Positions 16,414-25,650 of a stretch of DNA of 64,000 bases are shown here, in pieces. Source of the stretch: Marinilactibacillus sp042660675 (GTDB lineage Bacteria > Bacillota > Bacilli > Lactobacillales > Carnobacteriaceae_A). The translations under genes and the position numbers were made by a program. The DNA is taken from assembly GCF_042660675.1 (NCBI RefSeq), contig NZ_JBHSUL010000012.1:71843-135842 (forward strand), written 5' to 3'. Under the pieces are notes generated by a model. That model saw only the letters and a list, made by a program, of their open reading frames with translations, did no database searches and was not told the origin of the DNA. Every line of letters begins with the position of its first letter. Position 1 is the stretch's first letter.

Positions 16414-18147
16414 TTACTGATCCGCTACAATTGATTGAATCGCTTTTTCAAATGATTCAATTTTCTCTTCAACGGCTACTCCTGAATCGTCGAAGGCAGC
16501 GATATAGAACTTGATTTTTGGTTCTGTACCTGACGGACGCGCTGCAATCCAGCTAGAATCGACTAAGCGATATTTCAACACATCTGCTGAAGGCATATCG
16601 ATTGTCTCTACTTCTCCATCACAGTTTGTACGTTTACTCGTTTTAAAATCTTCGATTTCTTGGATCTTGATTTTTCCAAAGCTAGTTGGAGAATCATTTC
16701 TCAATGAATCCATCAAATCATTGATTTTTTGAGCACCTTGAATACCATCCATTGTAATTGAAATGGTTTTTTCTTTATAGTGTCCATGCTCGTGATAAAG
16801 ATCTTGAAGTGCATCAAAACAGCTATATCCAAGCTCTTTATGGTATGCAGCCATTTCAGCACATAAAACAAGAGCTTGCATGGCATCTTTATCTCGTACG
16901 AATGGTTGAATAAGATAACCGTAACTTTCCTCAAAACCAAACATAAATGTACTAGACTGATCATTTTCAAAATGCTTGATTTTTTCAGCGATAAATTTGA
17001 ATCCTGTTAGGACATCAATCGTTCTTACACCATTTTTTTCAGCAATGGCTTTAGGCAAATCGCTTGATACGATTGATTTCAAAATCACACTATTTTTAGG
17101 TAAAATCCCTGTTTTACGGTGTGCTTTCAATATATAATCTAGCATTAAGCTGGCAATTTGGTTACCAGAAAGGACTTCATACTGTCCTTTTGCTGTTCTA
17201 ACGGCCATTCCCAAACGGTCTGCATCTGGGTCAGTTGCGATTAGAAGGTCTGCATCTACTTCACAACCTAATTCAATCGCCATTTCAAAAGCTGCTGGAT
17301 CTTCAGGGTTTGGTGATTTAACCGTTGAAAACTCAGGATCTGGTTCGGCTTGTGCTGGAACTAAGTGCACATTTCGGAATCCCGCTTGTTTTAATGATTT
17401 TTCCCCAATCATCTTTCCTGTACCATGAAGTGGCGTGAAAACGATCGTTAGATCTTTCGCGACTCTTTCAATCAAATTAGGATCAATCGTTACGGTCTTC
17501 ATAGCTTCTAAGTATGCTTTATCAACATTATCTCCTATGATTTCCAGTAATCCTGAATTTGCGATTTCTTGTTCATCTGCTACTTCAATAGATAAAACAT
17601 CTTCTACACTTCTAACAAGCGAGGTCAGTGCATCTGCTTCTTTAGGCGGTAATTGTCCACCGTCTTCTCCGTAAACTTTATATCCATTATATTCAGGAGG
17701 ATTGTGACTAGCAGTGATCATAATTCCGGCAGCAGCTTGAAGATGACGAACAGCAAATGAAAGCTCAGGTGTTGGACGAAGACTTTCGAATACGTAAGCC
17801 TTGATTCCATGAGCCCCTAATGTTTTTGCTGATTCAAACGCGAATTCTCTAGACATATGACGTGAATCGTATGCAATCGCAACGCCACGTTTTTTAGCCT
17901 CTTCACCTTGCTCTTTTTCAATAAACAATGCTAAACCTTCAGTCGCTTGACGAACAGTATAAATGTTCATCCGATTAATCCCTGCACCGATGATCCCTCT
18001 CATACCTGCTGTACCAAACTCCAGTGGTGCGTAGAAAGCATCCTCTAGTTTCGATTCGTCCTGTTTATTTTTTTCTAAATCTTTCAGTACATCGGAATCT
18101 AAATCAGCATAGTTTTTCCAAGTAGTATAAGTCTCCTGCCAGCTCAT
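16414..18147 (-). CDS. pgcA: Alpha-phosphoglucomutase (PgcA-type, phosphohexomutase superfamily)
   Basis: 577 aa, the length of the Gram-positive PgcA class. The phosphoserine loop TASHNPPEYNGYKVYGEDGG puts the active Ser at 147. The metal loop is ATDPDADRLG and the sugar-binding loop GFEESYG. The phosphate-binding loop near the C-terminus is ARPSGTEPKIKFY. It interconverts glucose-6- and glucose-1-phosphate, feeding GalU (encoded at 20.1 kb) for UDP-glucose used in wall polymers and glycolipids. It is monocistronic with a strong terminator. Confidence 0.95.
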   Translation of the reverse strand: MSWQETYTTWKNYADLDSDVLKDLEKNKQDESKLEDAFYAPLEFGTAGMRGIIGAGINRMNIYTVRQATEGLALFIEKEQGEEAKKRGVAIAYDSRHMSREFAFESAKTLGAHGIKAYVFESLRPTPELSFAVRHLQAAAGIMITASHNPPEYNGYKVYGEDGGQLPPKEADALTSLVRSVEDVLSIEVADEQEIANSGLLEIIGDNVDKAYLEAMKTVTIDPNLIERVAKDLTIVFTPLHGTGKMIGEKSLKQAGFRNVHLVPAQAEPDPEFSTVKSPNPEDPAAFEMAIELGCEVDADLLIATDPDADRLGMAVRTAKGQYEVLSGNQIASLMLDYILKAHRKTGILPKNSVILKSIVSSDLPKAIAEKNGVRTIDVLTGFKFIAEKIKHFENDQSSTFMFGFEESYGYLIQPFVRDKDAMQALVLCAEMAAYHKELGYSCFDALQDLYHEHGHYKEKTISITMDGIQGAQKINDLMDSLRNDSPTSFGKIKIQEIEDFKTSKRTNCDGEVETIDMPSADVLKYRLVDSSWIAARPSGTEPKIKFYIAAFDDSGVAVEEKIESFEKAIQSIVADQ

Positions 18148-18289
18148 TTTTAAAACCTCTCTTTTTAGTCATTTTTATTTTTATATTGATATAATTGTAC
18201 CATTTTTGTTTATATTATGCATGATATTGACATAAAAGGCTTTCATAACAACTTTCATTATACTAGTTTGTATCGTATTTAACAATACA

Positions 18290-18346
18290 AAAAAAGTACA
18301 GAACTAGCATGCGCGACTGTCGTCGACCACTATTTCTGTACTTTTA
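18290..18346 (-). terminator. Terminator of trxB
   Basis: Stem AAAAGTACAGAA / TTCTGTACTTTT enclosing an unusually long loop of about 30 bases containing GC-rich GCATGCGCGAC. A T-run follows on the minus strand. Confidence 0.75.
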
Positions 18347-18382
18347 GTCTGTTTAATCGTTAATGTTTAAAATGCATGTGAT

Positions 18383-19336
18383 TTATGCGTGTGTTTTTTC
18401 TAGTTGTTCTTTCAATTCCTCAACATATTGGTACGCAGCGTTTCCGGCAATAGATCCATCCCCAACTGCTGTAGCCACTTGGCGTAAGACTGTTTTACGG
18501 ACGTCTCCAATAGCGAAAATACCTGGTACTTTTGATTCCATCTTTTCATCTGTTTCAATCCATCCCTCTTCATCTGTAATACCCAATGAACGGAATTGAT
18601 CAGAGTTAGGTAAGATCCCAATATAGATAAACGTACCTTCTGCTTCAAGAGTAGAAACTTCTCCAGTTTTAAGATTGCGAATACGGACCCCACTTACAGC
18701 TTGGTCCCCTTCGATTTCTTCAATAACTGAGTCCCACACAAAGTCCACTTTTTCATTTTTAAATGCTCTATCTTGCAAGATTTTTTGAGCACGAAGAGTA
18801 TCTCTTCTGTGAACGATTGTTACTTTGCTGGCAAACTGAGTCAAGTAAGTGCCTTCTTCAACCGCTGAATCTCCTCCACCGGCAACGACAACATGTTTCC
18901 CTTTAAAGAATGCTCCATCACAGACCGCGCAGTATGATACACCTCTACCGTTGAATTCTGCTTCTCCAGTTACACCAAGCTTTTTATGCTCAGCACCTGT
19001 AGCCAAAATAATAGAACGTGTGCGGAAAGTCTTGCTTGAAGTAACGATTTCTTTGTATTCTTTGCCATCAATAATTTCCTGAACATCTCCATAAGCGTAT
19101 TCAGCACCAAATTGCTGAGCACCCTCATACATTTTAGTCGATAAATCAGGTCCTAAGATACTACTGAACCCAGAATAATTTTCAATTTCAGCCGTATTGT
19201 TCATCTGGCCGCCTGGTAATCCACGATCTAACATTAAGGTTGATAAATTTGAACGTGAAGCATAAAGTCCTGCAGTCAATCCTCCTGGACCAGCGCCGAT
19301 AACAATAACATCATATATTTTTTCAATAATTTCCAT
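18383..19336 (-). CDS. trxB: Thioredoxin reductase
   Basis: 317 aa from the ATG at 19336, preceded by GGAGGGG. The longer frame to 19384 reads through the promoter region. FAD-binding GAGPGGLTAG is at the N-terminus. The redox motif is CAVC (YCAVCDGAFF), the NADPH-binding site GGGDSAVEEG, and the FAD C-terminal motif FAIGDVR. It reduces thioredoxin with NADPH. A TPR gene is immediately upstream, an order shared with B. subtilis yvcD-trxB. Confidence 0.96.
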   Translation of the reverse strand: MEIIEKIYDVIVIGAGPGGLTAGLYASRSNLSTLMLDRGLPGGQMNNTAEIENYSGFSSILGPDLSTKMYEGAQQFGAEYAYGDVQEIIDGKEYKEIVTSSKTFRTRSIILATGAEHKKLGVTGEAEFNGRGVSYCAVCDGAFFKGKHVVVAGGGDSAVEEGTYLTQFASKVTIVHRRDTLRAQKILQDRAFKNEKVDFVWDSVIEEIEGDQAVSGVRIRNLKTGEVSTLEAEGTFIYIGILPNSDQFRSLGITDEEGWIETDEKMESKVPGIFAIGDVRKTVLRQVATAVGDGSIAGNAAYQYVEELKEQLEKTHA

Positions 19337-19368
19337 TAGAGTGCCCCTCCCACTTGTTCCTGTACTTA

Positions 19369-19403
19369 TTATAGTGGAAATCAATTCTTTTATTCCACTA
19401 TAA
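19369..19403. promoter_or_regulatory. 11-bp inverted repeat overlapping the trxB -10 region
   Basis: Perfect inverted repeat TTATAGTGGAA - 13 bases - TTCCACTATAA (19369-19379 with 19393-19403) between the TPR gene and trxB. A minus-strand TATAAT (19368-19373), 32 bases before the trxB ATG, lies within one arm. No good -35 was found. It may be an operator or an RNA hairpin. Confidence 0.45.
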
Positions 19404-19426
19404 AAACTTACTTTTAGTAAGTTTTA
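19400..19426 (-). terminator. Probable terminator/attenuator after the TPR gene
   Basis: Hairpin AAAACTTAC / GTAAGTTTT (19403-19411 with 19417-19425) with a T-rich tail on the minus strand. It overlaps the TPR stop codon and the start of the adjoining inverted repeat, so the two structures could compete. Confidence 0.6.
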
Positions 19427-19861
19427 ATCTTTATGATTCTTTTCTGTCAATTGTTGTTCAATCATTTTTTTCATTTCATCTGCTTCAGCAGAATAGGTTC
19501 CATTTTGCCTAGAAGTTCTGTAAACATCCAGCATAGCTTCAGCAGTTTTGTAGTCATTTAGATGGATATAATTGGTTGCTTGAAAAAAGTATACATCATA
19601 ATACTTTTCAGATTCTTTTTCTAAAACCTCATTGAGTACTGCGATAGATTCATCGAATCTGAAAGAATGCTGGTAAATCAATGTTAATTGAATTTTACCG
19701 AAAATTCTTTCATCTTTATTTTCCGCAAGACTGAGTCCAGTCTTAAAATGCTTTTCAGCTTTCTTTAAATCTTTTTTTTCATATGCGATCATTGCCCGTC
19801 CATAATAGGTTCTGGCATTGGGAATCAGTGAAATAATCTGATGGTCATCCGCTTGTTTCAT
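19424..19861 (-). CDS. TPR-repeat protein (YvcD-like)
   Basis: 145 aa from the ATG at 19861, with GAGGGGAG nine bases before it. Helical tetratricopeptide-like repeats are visible at about 15-50 (ARTYYGRAMIAYEKKDLKKAEKHF), 55-85 and 92-122 (YFFQATNYIHLNDYKTAEAML). No catalytic motif or signal peptide. TPRs mediate protein contacts; the partner is unknown. Position before trxB matches YvcD in B. subtilis. Confidence 0.8.
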   Translation of the reverse strand: MKQADDHQIISLIPNARTYYGRAMIAYEKKDLKKAEKHFKTGLSLAENKDERIFGKIQLTLIYQHSFRFDESIAVLNEVLEKESEKYYDVYFFQATNYIHLNDYKTAEAMLDVYRTSRQNGTYSAEADEMKKMIEQQLTEKNHKD

Positions 19862-20024
19862 ATAGCACACTCCCCTCGTCAACAATCAATACAACTCTTT
19901 CAATGGTATAACTTTTACCACTGATTGTAAATAGTTGAGTTTGAAAATGTCTTACTGACGTATTTTAGATATGGATAGTATATCAAATCTCCGTCTTTTT
20001 TTATCCCTCAATTTGATTTCGTAT

Positions 20025-20061
20025 AAAAAACATTGCCTACTTCATTGAGCAGACAATGTTT
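20025..20061 (-). terminator. Terminator after galU
   Basis: Hairpin AAACATTG / CAATGTTT with further pairing inside (CT-a-CT / AG-c-AG) and a T-run on the minus strand. It closes the hprK-lgt-ppaX-gpsA-galU gene series. Confidence 0.8.
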
Positions 20062-20070
20062 CATTTGAAA

Positions 20071-21009
20071 TTATTTTGCTTTTTTATCTTCTAATTCATG
20101 TGACTCAGCGTCCATCTTGGTTTCTCCGCCACCGTTTTCTAACTCTTTTGCTAGTTCAACGATATAGTTTTTCAAGTTGTCTTTAACTTGTGGATGTGTC
20201 AAACCATATTGAATCGTTGTTTTCAAGAACCCGAATTTATCACCGACATCAAAACGGTCACCTTTAAATTCTTTAGCAAAAACACGTTGTGTCTTGTTCA
20301 GTGCATCAATGGCATCTGTTAATTGGATTTCTCCACCAACACCCGGCTCTTGTTTTTCAAGTAAATCAAAGATCTGTGGTGTTAATAGGTAACGACCAAT
20401 AATTGCTAGATCACTTGGTGCATCCTCTGGTTGAGGTTTCTCTACAAATTTACGAACATTATAAAGACCTTCTTCAGCTTCTGCTTCAGGATCAATGATT
20501 CCGTAACTAGAAGTCTCTTCGTGTGGCACACGCATAACAGCAATATTAGATGCATGTGTTTTTTCGTAGCCTTCAATAAGTTGCTTAGTCAAAGGCACTT
20601 CATCAGCCATTACGTCGTCTCCTAACATAACTACGAAAGGCTCATCACCAACAAAAGCTTTTGCTTGAAGAACCGCATGTCCTAATCCCAAAGGATAAGA
20701 TTGTCTAGCGAAATACAAGTTTAACCCTGTTGTTTCTTCAACTAGTTTCAGCAATTCATGTTTTCCTTTAGCTTTAAGGCTTTCTTCAAGTTCAGGGTTA
20801 GAATCGAAGTGATCTTCGATTGGACGTTTAAGCTTTCCAGTGATAATCAAAATATCTTCAATTCCTGAAGCAATTGCTTCTTCAACGATAAATTGAATCG
20901 TTGGTTTGTCTACAATTGGAATCATTTCCTTTGGCATTGCTTTAGTAGCTGGAAGAAAACGTGTTCCATATCCTGCTGCTGGAATGATCGCTTTTCTGAC
21001 TTTTTTCAT
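20071..21009 (-). CDS. galU: UTP-glucose-1-phosphate uridylyltransferase
   Basis: 312 aa from the ATG at 21009, which AAGGAG precedes by nine bases. Nucleotidyltransferase motifs are clear: KAIIPAAGYGTRFLPATKAMPKEM, VMLGDDVM, and KFVEKPQPEDAPS. It makes UDP-glucose from glucose-1-phosphate, linking PgcA to glycolipid and wall-polymer synthesis. The tail after about residue 285 is charged and variable (GGGETKMDAESHELEDKK). It is the last gene of a leftward series starting at hprK. Confidence 0.95.
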   Translation of the reverse strand: MKKVRKAIIPAAGYGTRFLPATKAMPKEMIPIVDKPTIQFIVEEAIASGIEDILIITGKLKRPIEDHFDSNPELEESLKAKGKHELLKLVEETTGLNLYFARQSYPLGLGHAVLQAKAFVGDEPFVVMLGDDVMADEVPLTKQLIEGYEKTHASNIAVMRVPHEETSSYGIIDPEAEAEEGLYNVRKFVEKPQPEDAPSDLAIIGRYLLTPQIFDLLEKQEPGVGGEIQLTDAIDALNKTQRVFAKEFKGDRFDVGDKFGFLKTTIQYGLTHPQVKDNLKNYIVELAKELENGGGETKMDAESHELEDKKAK

Positions 21010-21155
21010 TTCTTTCTTCTCCTTTTCCATTCTGTTCTCCTTCATATAGCATAATTATGTAGAAAGGCTTTCGCCCTTCTCCTACATTTAGATCATTTAG
21101 ATCATTTAAATTCAGTATTTTTTGACTATTTTGCGCTTCGTTAAGGTCTCAGAGT

Positions 21156-22157
21156 TTATTCTGATTTTCCTTCTCGCTGCATTAAATTCAGTATAACATA
21201 TTTTACTTCTGCGTTACCATAAACTACTTTATAGATGGCTTCTGTGATTGGCATATCGATCTTATACTCTTGAGCAAGTTCATAGGCAGCTTTTGTAGTA
21301 GAAATTCCTTCAACGACCATACCCATTTCATTTAAAATCGTCTCTACTTGCTGTCCTTTTCCAAGTAAATTTCCAGCCCTCCAGTTTCTGGAGTGTGGAC
21401 TTGTACAAGTTACAATCAAATCACCGACACCGCTAAGTCCCATGAAGGTCAAAGGTTCAGCTCCCATAGCGACACCTAATCTGGTGATTTCTGCAAGCCC
21501 TCTTGTGACCAATGCGGACTTAGCGTTATCTCCAAAACCCATTCCTGCAATTGCTCCGGCTCCTACAGCTATGATGTTTTTTAGTGCCGCACCAATTTCA
21601 ACACCTATTATATCTCGGTTTGTATACACTCTGAAATAGTCGTTTAAAAATAAGGCTTGAACCGTTTTTGCGCTCTGTTCGTCTTCACATGCTGCTGTTA
21701 TTGTCGTTAAATCTTCTGACATAACTTCTTCAGCATGACTTGGTCCGGATAGAGCAACGACTGCCCTTCTATTTACAAAAGAAATCTCTTCTTCCAGTAT
21801 GGTAGAAATTCTTTTGTGAGATGCTTGTTCCAGTCCTTTTGATGCATGAACGATGAGCTTTGGACTACTGATAAAGTTATTGACTTGTTTAGCCAAGTCT
21901 CTGATCGCCTTTGTTGGCACAACAAAAACGATCACGTCTGCTGCTTCTACTACCAACTTAAGATCTGTTGTTGCTCTTAAATTCTCAGGTAACGTTGAAC
22001 CTGGAAGGTAAGACTGATTCGTATGATATTCGTTTATTTCATCAACTTGAGTTTGATTACGACTCCAAAGGTTTACTTGATGTCCATTTTCTAAAAGAAC
22101 TTTGGATAAAGCTGTCCCCCATGATCCAGCTCCCAAAACAGCTACTTTTGTGTTCAC
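21156..22157 (-). CDS. gpsA: NAD(P)+ glycerol-3-phosphate dehydrogenase
   Basis: 333 aa. The N-terminal Rossmann motif is VAVLGAGSWGTALSKVL; GPSHAEEV and the substrate-binding region GAALKNIIAVGAGAIAGMGFGDNAKSAL (at about 190-218) are typical. It makes sn-glycerol-3-phosphate for phospholipids and glycerol-phosphate polymers. Its ATG overlaps the ppaX stop by 4 bp. The 146-bp gap to galU holds a stem-loop (about 21052-21088) without a U-tract and a short TTTAGATCA direct repeat. Confidence 0.95.
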   Translation of the reverse strand: MNTKVAVLGAGSWGTALSKVLLENGHQVNLWSRNQTQVDEINEYHTNQSYLPGSTLPENLRATTDLKLVVEAADVIVFVVPTKAIRDLAKQVNNFISSPKLIVHASKGLEQASHKRISTILEEEISFVNRRAVVALSGPSHAEEVMSEDLTTITAACEDEQSAKTVQALFLNDYFRVYTNRDIIGVEIGAALKNIIAVGAGAIAGMGFGDNAKSALVTRGLAEITRLGVAMGAEPLTFMGLSGVGDLIVTCTSPHSRNWRAGNLLGKGQQVETILNEMGMVVEGISTTKAAYELAQEYKIDMPITEAIYKVVYGNAEVKYVILNLMQREGKSE

Positions 22158-22846
22158 TGTTTAGGCGCCCCCTCTAACTCATTAGTCGTATCCAGTTGCT
22201 CTTTTGAGCTCCCTAAAATCAATTCTGTTAATTCTGACATACTCTTCACACTATAAGTGGGATTATACGGTGCAATTTCTGCGGTGGTCTTTTGAGACCA
22301 TTCCACAAATACACTTGGAATCCCTGCATTTGTGGCAGCTTCAATATCATGATTATTATCGCCAATCATAATAGCTTGATTATGATGAACATTTAATGCT
22401 GCAAGAGCTCTATAAACGGGTTCAGGATTTGGCTTAAAACACGTGTAGGAGTCTGATCCAATAACGATATCAAACAAGCCTTGTAGACCTAAAACTTCAA
22501 TACCCCTTTCAATCATATCATTGCGTTTAGTTGATACAATTGCTAATTTTACACCGCTTTTCTTCAACTGTTTCAATTCCTCAAAGACTCCATCAAATAA
22601 AGAAATCATACCATCGTGCAAGTCAGAATTAAGCATGCGGTAACGATGAATGATTTCTTCTGCTCGGTCGGGAATTAATGTCCCATAAACCTCTGTAAGG
22701 GACGGTCCATTGAATTGTCGAACCGAATCAAGTGTATATTCTCCTGGAAAAAGTTCTTCCAAAATCGTCAGGTGAGTACGGTTGATCAACTCATTCGAGT
22801 TGGCCAACGTGCCATCGAAATCAAATAATGCTGCTGTATATTCCAA
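22154..22846 (-). CDS. ppaX: HAD-family phosphatase, PpaX-like pyrophosphatase
   Basis: 230 aa. HAD motif I is FDFDGTLANSNEL, motif II VSTKRN, and motif IV GDNNHDIEAATNAG. In B. subtilis PpaX hydrolyses the pyrophosphate released by HPr-Ser-P phosphorolysis; position just after hprK and lgt matches that role. The protein is about 14 residues longer than the usual 216, from a Glu-rich tail (SKEQLDTTNELEGAP). Overlaps gpsA by 4 bp. Confidence 0.88.
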   Translation of the reverse strand: MEYTAALFDFDGTLANSNELINRTHLTILEELFPGEYTLDSVRQFNGPSLTEVYGTLIPDRAEEIIHRYRMLNSDLHDGMISLFDGVFEELKQLKKSGVKLAIVSTKRNDMIERGIEVLGLQGLFDIVIGSDSYTCFKPNPEPVYRALAALNVHHNQAIMIGDNNHDIEAATNAGIPSVFVEWSQKTTAEIAPYNPTYSVKSMSELTELILGSSKEQLDTTNELEGAPKQ

Positions 22847-22875
22847 ATGGATCTCCTTTCTAAGCTACAATCTTT

Positions 22876-23748
22876 TTATTTTTTTAATTCAGATTTTTTC
22901 TTTTTTTCTGCAAATGTTCTTTCAGGTAGCATGCCTTCTGTGTAATAAGGTGGTGTTGGATACACATAGAATCTTCTGTAAAGAATCAGTGATACCGCCA
23001 CGACGAGTAAGACACCAGAAAGGACTTGAGAGACACGTAATGGTCCGATATACAAACTATCTGTCCGCATACCTTCTATCCAAATGCGACCCAGACTATA
23101 CCAAGCTACATATCCTAGTGCAGTTTCACCTCTTCTGAGAATTCCATCTTTACTACGGACAACCATTAAGATGATAAAACCAGCTAGGTTCCATAACGAT
23201 TCATATAGGAAGGTTGGATGGTAATACGTACCTTGTATGTTCATTTGTTCAATAATAAAATTGGGTAACATCAATCGTTCTAGAAACGACCGCGCAACTT
23301 CTCCACCATGAGCTTCTTGGTTCACAAAATTTCCCCAACGACCAATTGCTTGAGCAATCATAACGTGAGGCGCAAGCACATCTAGTAAAAGCCAGACAGC
23401 TATATCTTTCTTTTTGGTATACCAGACGAGCGTTGCAAATCCTGCTAATAATCCCCCGTAGATCGCGATACCGCCTTCCCATATATAGAAGATACGAATA
23501 GGGTCCTGGAGGTAAACATCCAGCTCAAAGAGCACATAGTATAGCCGTGCACCAATCAGACCAGCTGGAATGATTCGAAAAGCCAAATCAACTATAAAGT
23601 CTTCTTCGATTCCTCTTTTCTCACCTTCTTTGATACTCAACCAAACGGCAACAAACATACCGAATACAATAATGATTCCATACCAAGCCACCCTTAATGG
23701 TCCAAACTGAAAAGCAATTGGATCAATCGCTCCTAAACTAACACTCAT
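22876..23748 (-). CDS. lgt: Prolipoprotein diacylglyceryl transferase
   Basis: 290 aa polytopic membrane protein. The Lgt signature GRWGNFVNQEAHGG is intact. Also present: the N-terminal FGPLRVAWYGI and the C-terminal GYVAWYSLGRIWIEGMRTDSL. It transfers diacylglycerol from phosphatidylglycerol to the lipobox Cys of prolipoproteins. The hprK-lgt order is conserved in Bacillota. The C-terminus is Lys-rich and cytoplasmic. Confidence 0.96.
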   Translation of the reverse strand: MSVSLGAIDPIAFQFGPLRVAWYGIIIVFGMFVAVWLSIKEGEKRGIEEDFIVDLAFRIIPAGLIGARLYYVLFELDVYLQDPIRIFYIWEGGIAIYGGLLAGFATLVWYTKKKDIAVWLLLDVLAPHVMIAQAIGRWGNFVNQEAHGGEVARSFLERLMLPNFIIEQMNIQGTYYHPTFLYESLWNLAGFIILMVVRSKDGILRRGETALGYVAWYSLGRIWIEGMRTDSLYIGPLRVSQVLSGVLLVVAVSLILYRRFYVYPTPPYYTEGMLPERTFAEKKKKSELKK

Positions 23749-23766
23749 ATTATTGAATCCTCCATA

Positions 23767-24705
23767 TTAAATATCTTGCGAATTTTTCTTAATCAACTGT
23801 CCTAAATTACGTTCAAATGTTTCGGTTGCATCGTATCCCATTTGTTTCGCTCTGATATTCATTGCAGCGATCTCAATAATGATTGATAGATTTCGACCAA
23901 TACGAACTGGAATAGATAACTTAGGTACATCCACGTTAAAGAACCTCATATTTTCAAGGTTATTTCCTAGTCTATCGTACTGACGGTTGCGATCCCAATG
24001 CTCTAAATTCATAACCAAATCAACGGTCTTGCTCGAACGGATTGATCCAACCCCAAATAAATTCACGACATCAATGACTCCGATTCCTCGAATTTCAATT
24101 AGATTACGCAGGATTTCAGGTGGCTCACCAATAATACGGTTCTCATCCATCATGTAAAGTTCCACACGGTCGTCAGCAACTAAGCGATGCCCTCGCTGAA
24201 CCAGTTCCAAAGCGGTCTCTGATTTTCCGATTCCAGAATCTCCAATAATTAATACACCCATACCGTAGATATCTACTAATACGCCGTGTTGAGAAATTCT
24301 TTCTGCCAGTCGTTCTTCCAAAAAGTTTGTAACATTAGAAGAAAGTCTGGTTGTGGGTCTAGTAGAGACTAGAACAGGAATCCCCTTTTCTGAAGCCGCC
24401 TTGATCAGTTCTTTTGGTGGCTCCTGATTTCTCGAAACTAAAAATGCTGGAGTATCTCCTTGACACATTCTTTTCATGATAATATAGCGTTCGTCACTTG
24501 TCATACGCTCAACAAAAGACAATTCTGTTCTACCTAATAACTGTATTCTATTTTGAGGATAAAAGCTAAAATATCCCGTAAGTTCCAGTGCCGGTCTAGA
24601 TAAATCACTAATCGTGATTTTTCGTTCAAGGTTCTCTTCTCCGACAACGACATGAATATCACTCATTGCTTCAACTAGTTGTTTTATTGTAACTGTGTTC
24701 GCCAT
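23767..24705 (-). CDS. hprK: HPr kinase/phosphorylase
   Basis: 312 aa. Walker A is GDSGIGKSE (155-163) with the conserved His at 140 in SQHGVLVDIYG. The family signature EIRGIGVIDVVNLFG follows at about 206-220. It phosphorylates and dephosphorylates HPr at Ser46, controlling carbon catabolite repression through CcpA. It is the first gene of hprK-lgt-ppaX-gpsA-galU. A terminator 190 bp upstream separates it from yvlD. Confidence 0.97.
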   Translation of the reverse strand: MANTVTIKQLVEAMSDIHVVVGEENLERKITISDLSRPALELTGYFSFYPQNRIQLLGRTELSFVERMTSDERYIIMKRMCQGDTPAFLVSRNQEPPKELIKAASEKGIPVLVSTRPTTRLSSNVTNFLEERLAERISQHGVLVDIYGMGVLIIGDSGIGKSETALELVQRGHRLVADDRVELYMMDENRIIGEPPEILRNLIEIRGIGVIDVVNLFGVGSIRSSKTVDLVMNLEHWDRNRQYDRLGNNLENMRFFNVDVPKLSIPVRIGRNLSIIIEIAAMNIRAKQMGYDATETFERNLGQLIKKNSQDI

Positions 24706-24895
24706 GTTAAGCTCCTTTACTCAGATTGAATGCTTATACTAAAAAACGTTTTGCATTGAACCATGATTTTATAAGATTTATACACTTTTATATCGAGTCA
24801 AATTCCACTTATAAAATGAATAAGCACTTACATCATATCACAATTGATGTATGGTTTATAGTGAATAAATCAAGAGAACGATACATAATCATGCA

Positions 24896-24938
24896 ATAAA
24901 AAAACCTTCAGAATCAGCTAACGAACTGACTCTGAAGG
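24896..24938 (-). terminator. Terminator after yvlD-like gene
   Basis: Stem CCTTCAGA-a-TCAG / CTGA-c-TCTGAAGG with a T7 tail on the minus strand. The remaining 190 bp before hprK is AT-rich and should hold the hprK promoter, which I could not fix. Confidence 0.9.
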
Positions 24939-24976
24939 CTACACATAATTTATTTTAATGCTCAAAGCTAGGCATT

Positions 24977-25312
24977 TTACTCATACCCGCTACTGAAAAA
25001 TGCATTTAATGCAGATACGACCAAAGCAACAATCAGTGACATACCGAAAGAACTAAATTCGAATCCACTCACCAATGATGCAGTAAACCAGAGCATTAAA
25101 CCATTAATCACGAAGTAAAAAAGTCCTAGCGTCAAAAAAGTGATCGGAAGGGATAGAATCACTAGAACAGGTTTAACGAATAAATTTAATCCAGCAAAAA
25201 CTACAGCTGCAATTAAAGCCGTTTCCCAAGTCGCAATTCTAAATCCATCCAGAAATCCAGCTAACGCTAGAAATATAATCGTGTTAGCAAGAATTTTTTG
25301 CCACCATTTCAT
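24977..25312 (-). CDS. yvlD: YvlD-like phage-holin-family-4 membrane protein
   Basis: 111 aa with four predicted membrane segments (about 9-24, 30-50, 55-78, 86-106). The pattern NLFVKPVLVILSLPITFLTLGLFYFVINGLMLW is the usual holin-4/YvlD core. It follows the PspC gene by two bases, as in the yvlBCD cluster of Bacillus, which belongs to envelope-stress responses. The molecular role is unknown. Confidence 0.87.
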   Translation of the reverse strand: MKWWQKILANTIIFLALAGFLDGFRIATWETALIAAVVFAGLNLFVKPVLVILSLPITFLTLGLFYFVINGLMLWFTASLVSGFEFSSFGMSLIVALVVSALNAFFSSGYE

Positions 25313-25314
25313 AA

Positions 25315-25620
25315 TTAAAAGTCACTCCAGTCATCCTCGTCCACTTTTTCAGCTTCTTTTCTCTGTGACGGTTTAACGCCAGAAAACGGATTAGGACGAT
25401 CGTTAAATGTGTGGTAAGTTCCTGATTTTTTAGAACTTTTACCATCAGGCATTAGCAAAGCAGCAAACAGATATAACGGAACCGTTAAACCTACTCCCGC
25501 AAAAGTTGCGACAACTACGATGACGCGTAAGAGTACTGGGTCAACATTAAAATATTCTCCTACGCCGCCCAAGACTCCGAAAATAACCGAATTATCTTTA
25601 GATTTTCTTAAATTTCCCAT
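25315..25620 (-). CDS. yvlC: PspC-domain protein (YvlC-like)
   Basis: 101 aa. The PspC domain (residues 1-65) reads LRKSKDNSVIFGVLGGVGEYFN, then a transmembrane helix (VIVVVATFAGVGLTVPLYLFAALLM). The Asp/Lys-rich tail is soluble. PspC proteins sense or relay envelope stress. It sits between the DUF4097 protein and the YvlD-like protein, consistent with a three-gene membrane-stress unit. Confidence 0.88.
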   Translation of the reverse strand: MGNLRKSKDNSVIFGVLGGVGEYFNVDPVLLRVIVVVATFAGVGLTVPLYLFAALLMPDGKSSKKSGTYHTFNDRPNPFSGVKPSQRKEAEKVDEDDWSDF

Positions 25621-25650
25621 TGTACTGAACCACCTTTAATTTGATTAAAT

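Noticed and set aside
21109..21145. Hidden coding region or regulatory RNA in the galU-gpsA gap
   Set aside because: Only short TTTAGATCA repeats and a modest stem-loop without U-tract nearby; nothing specific enough to name.
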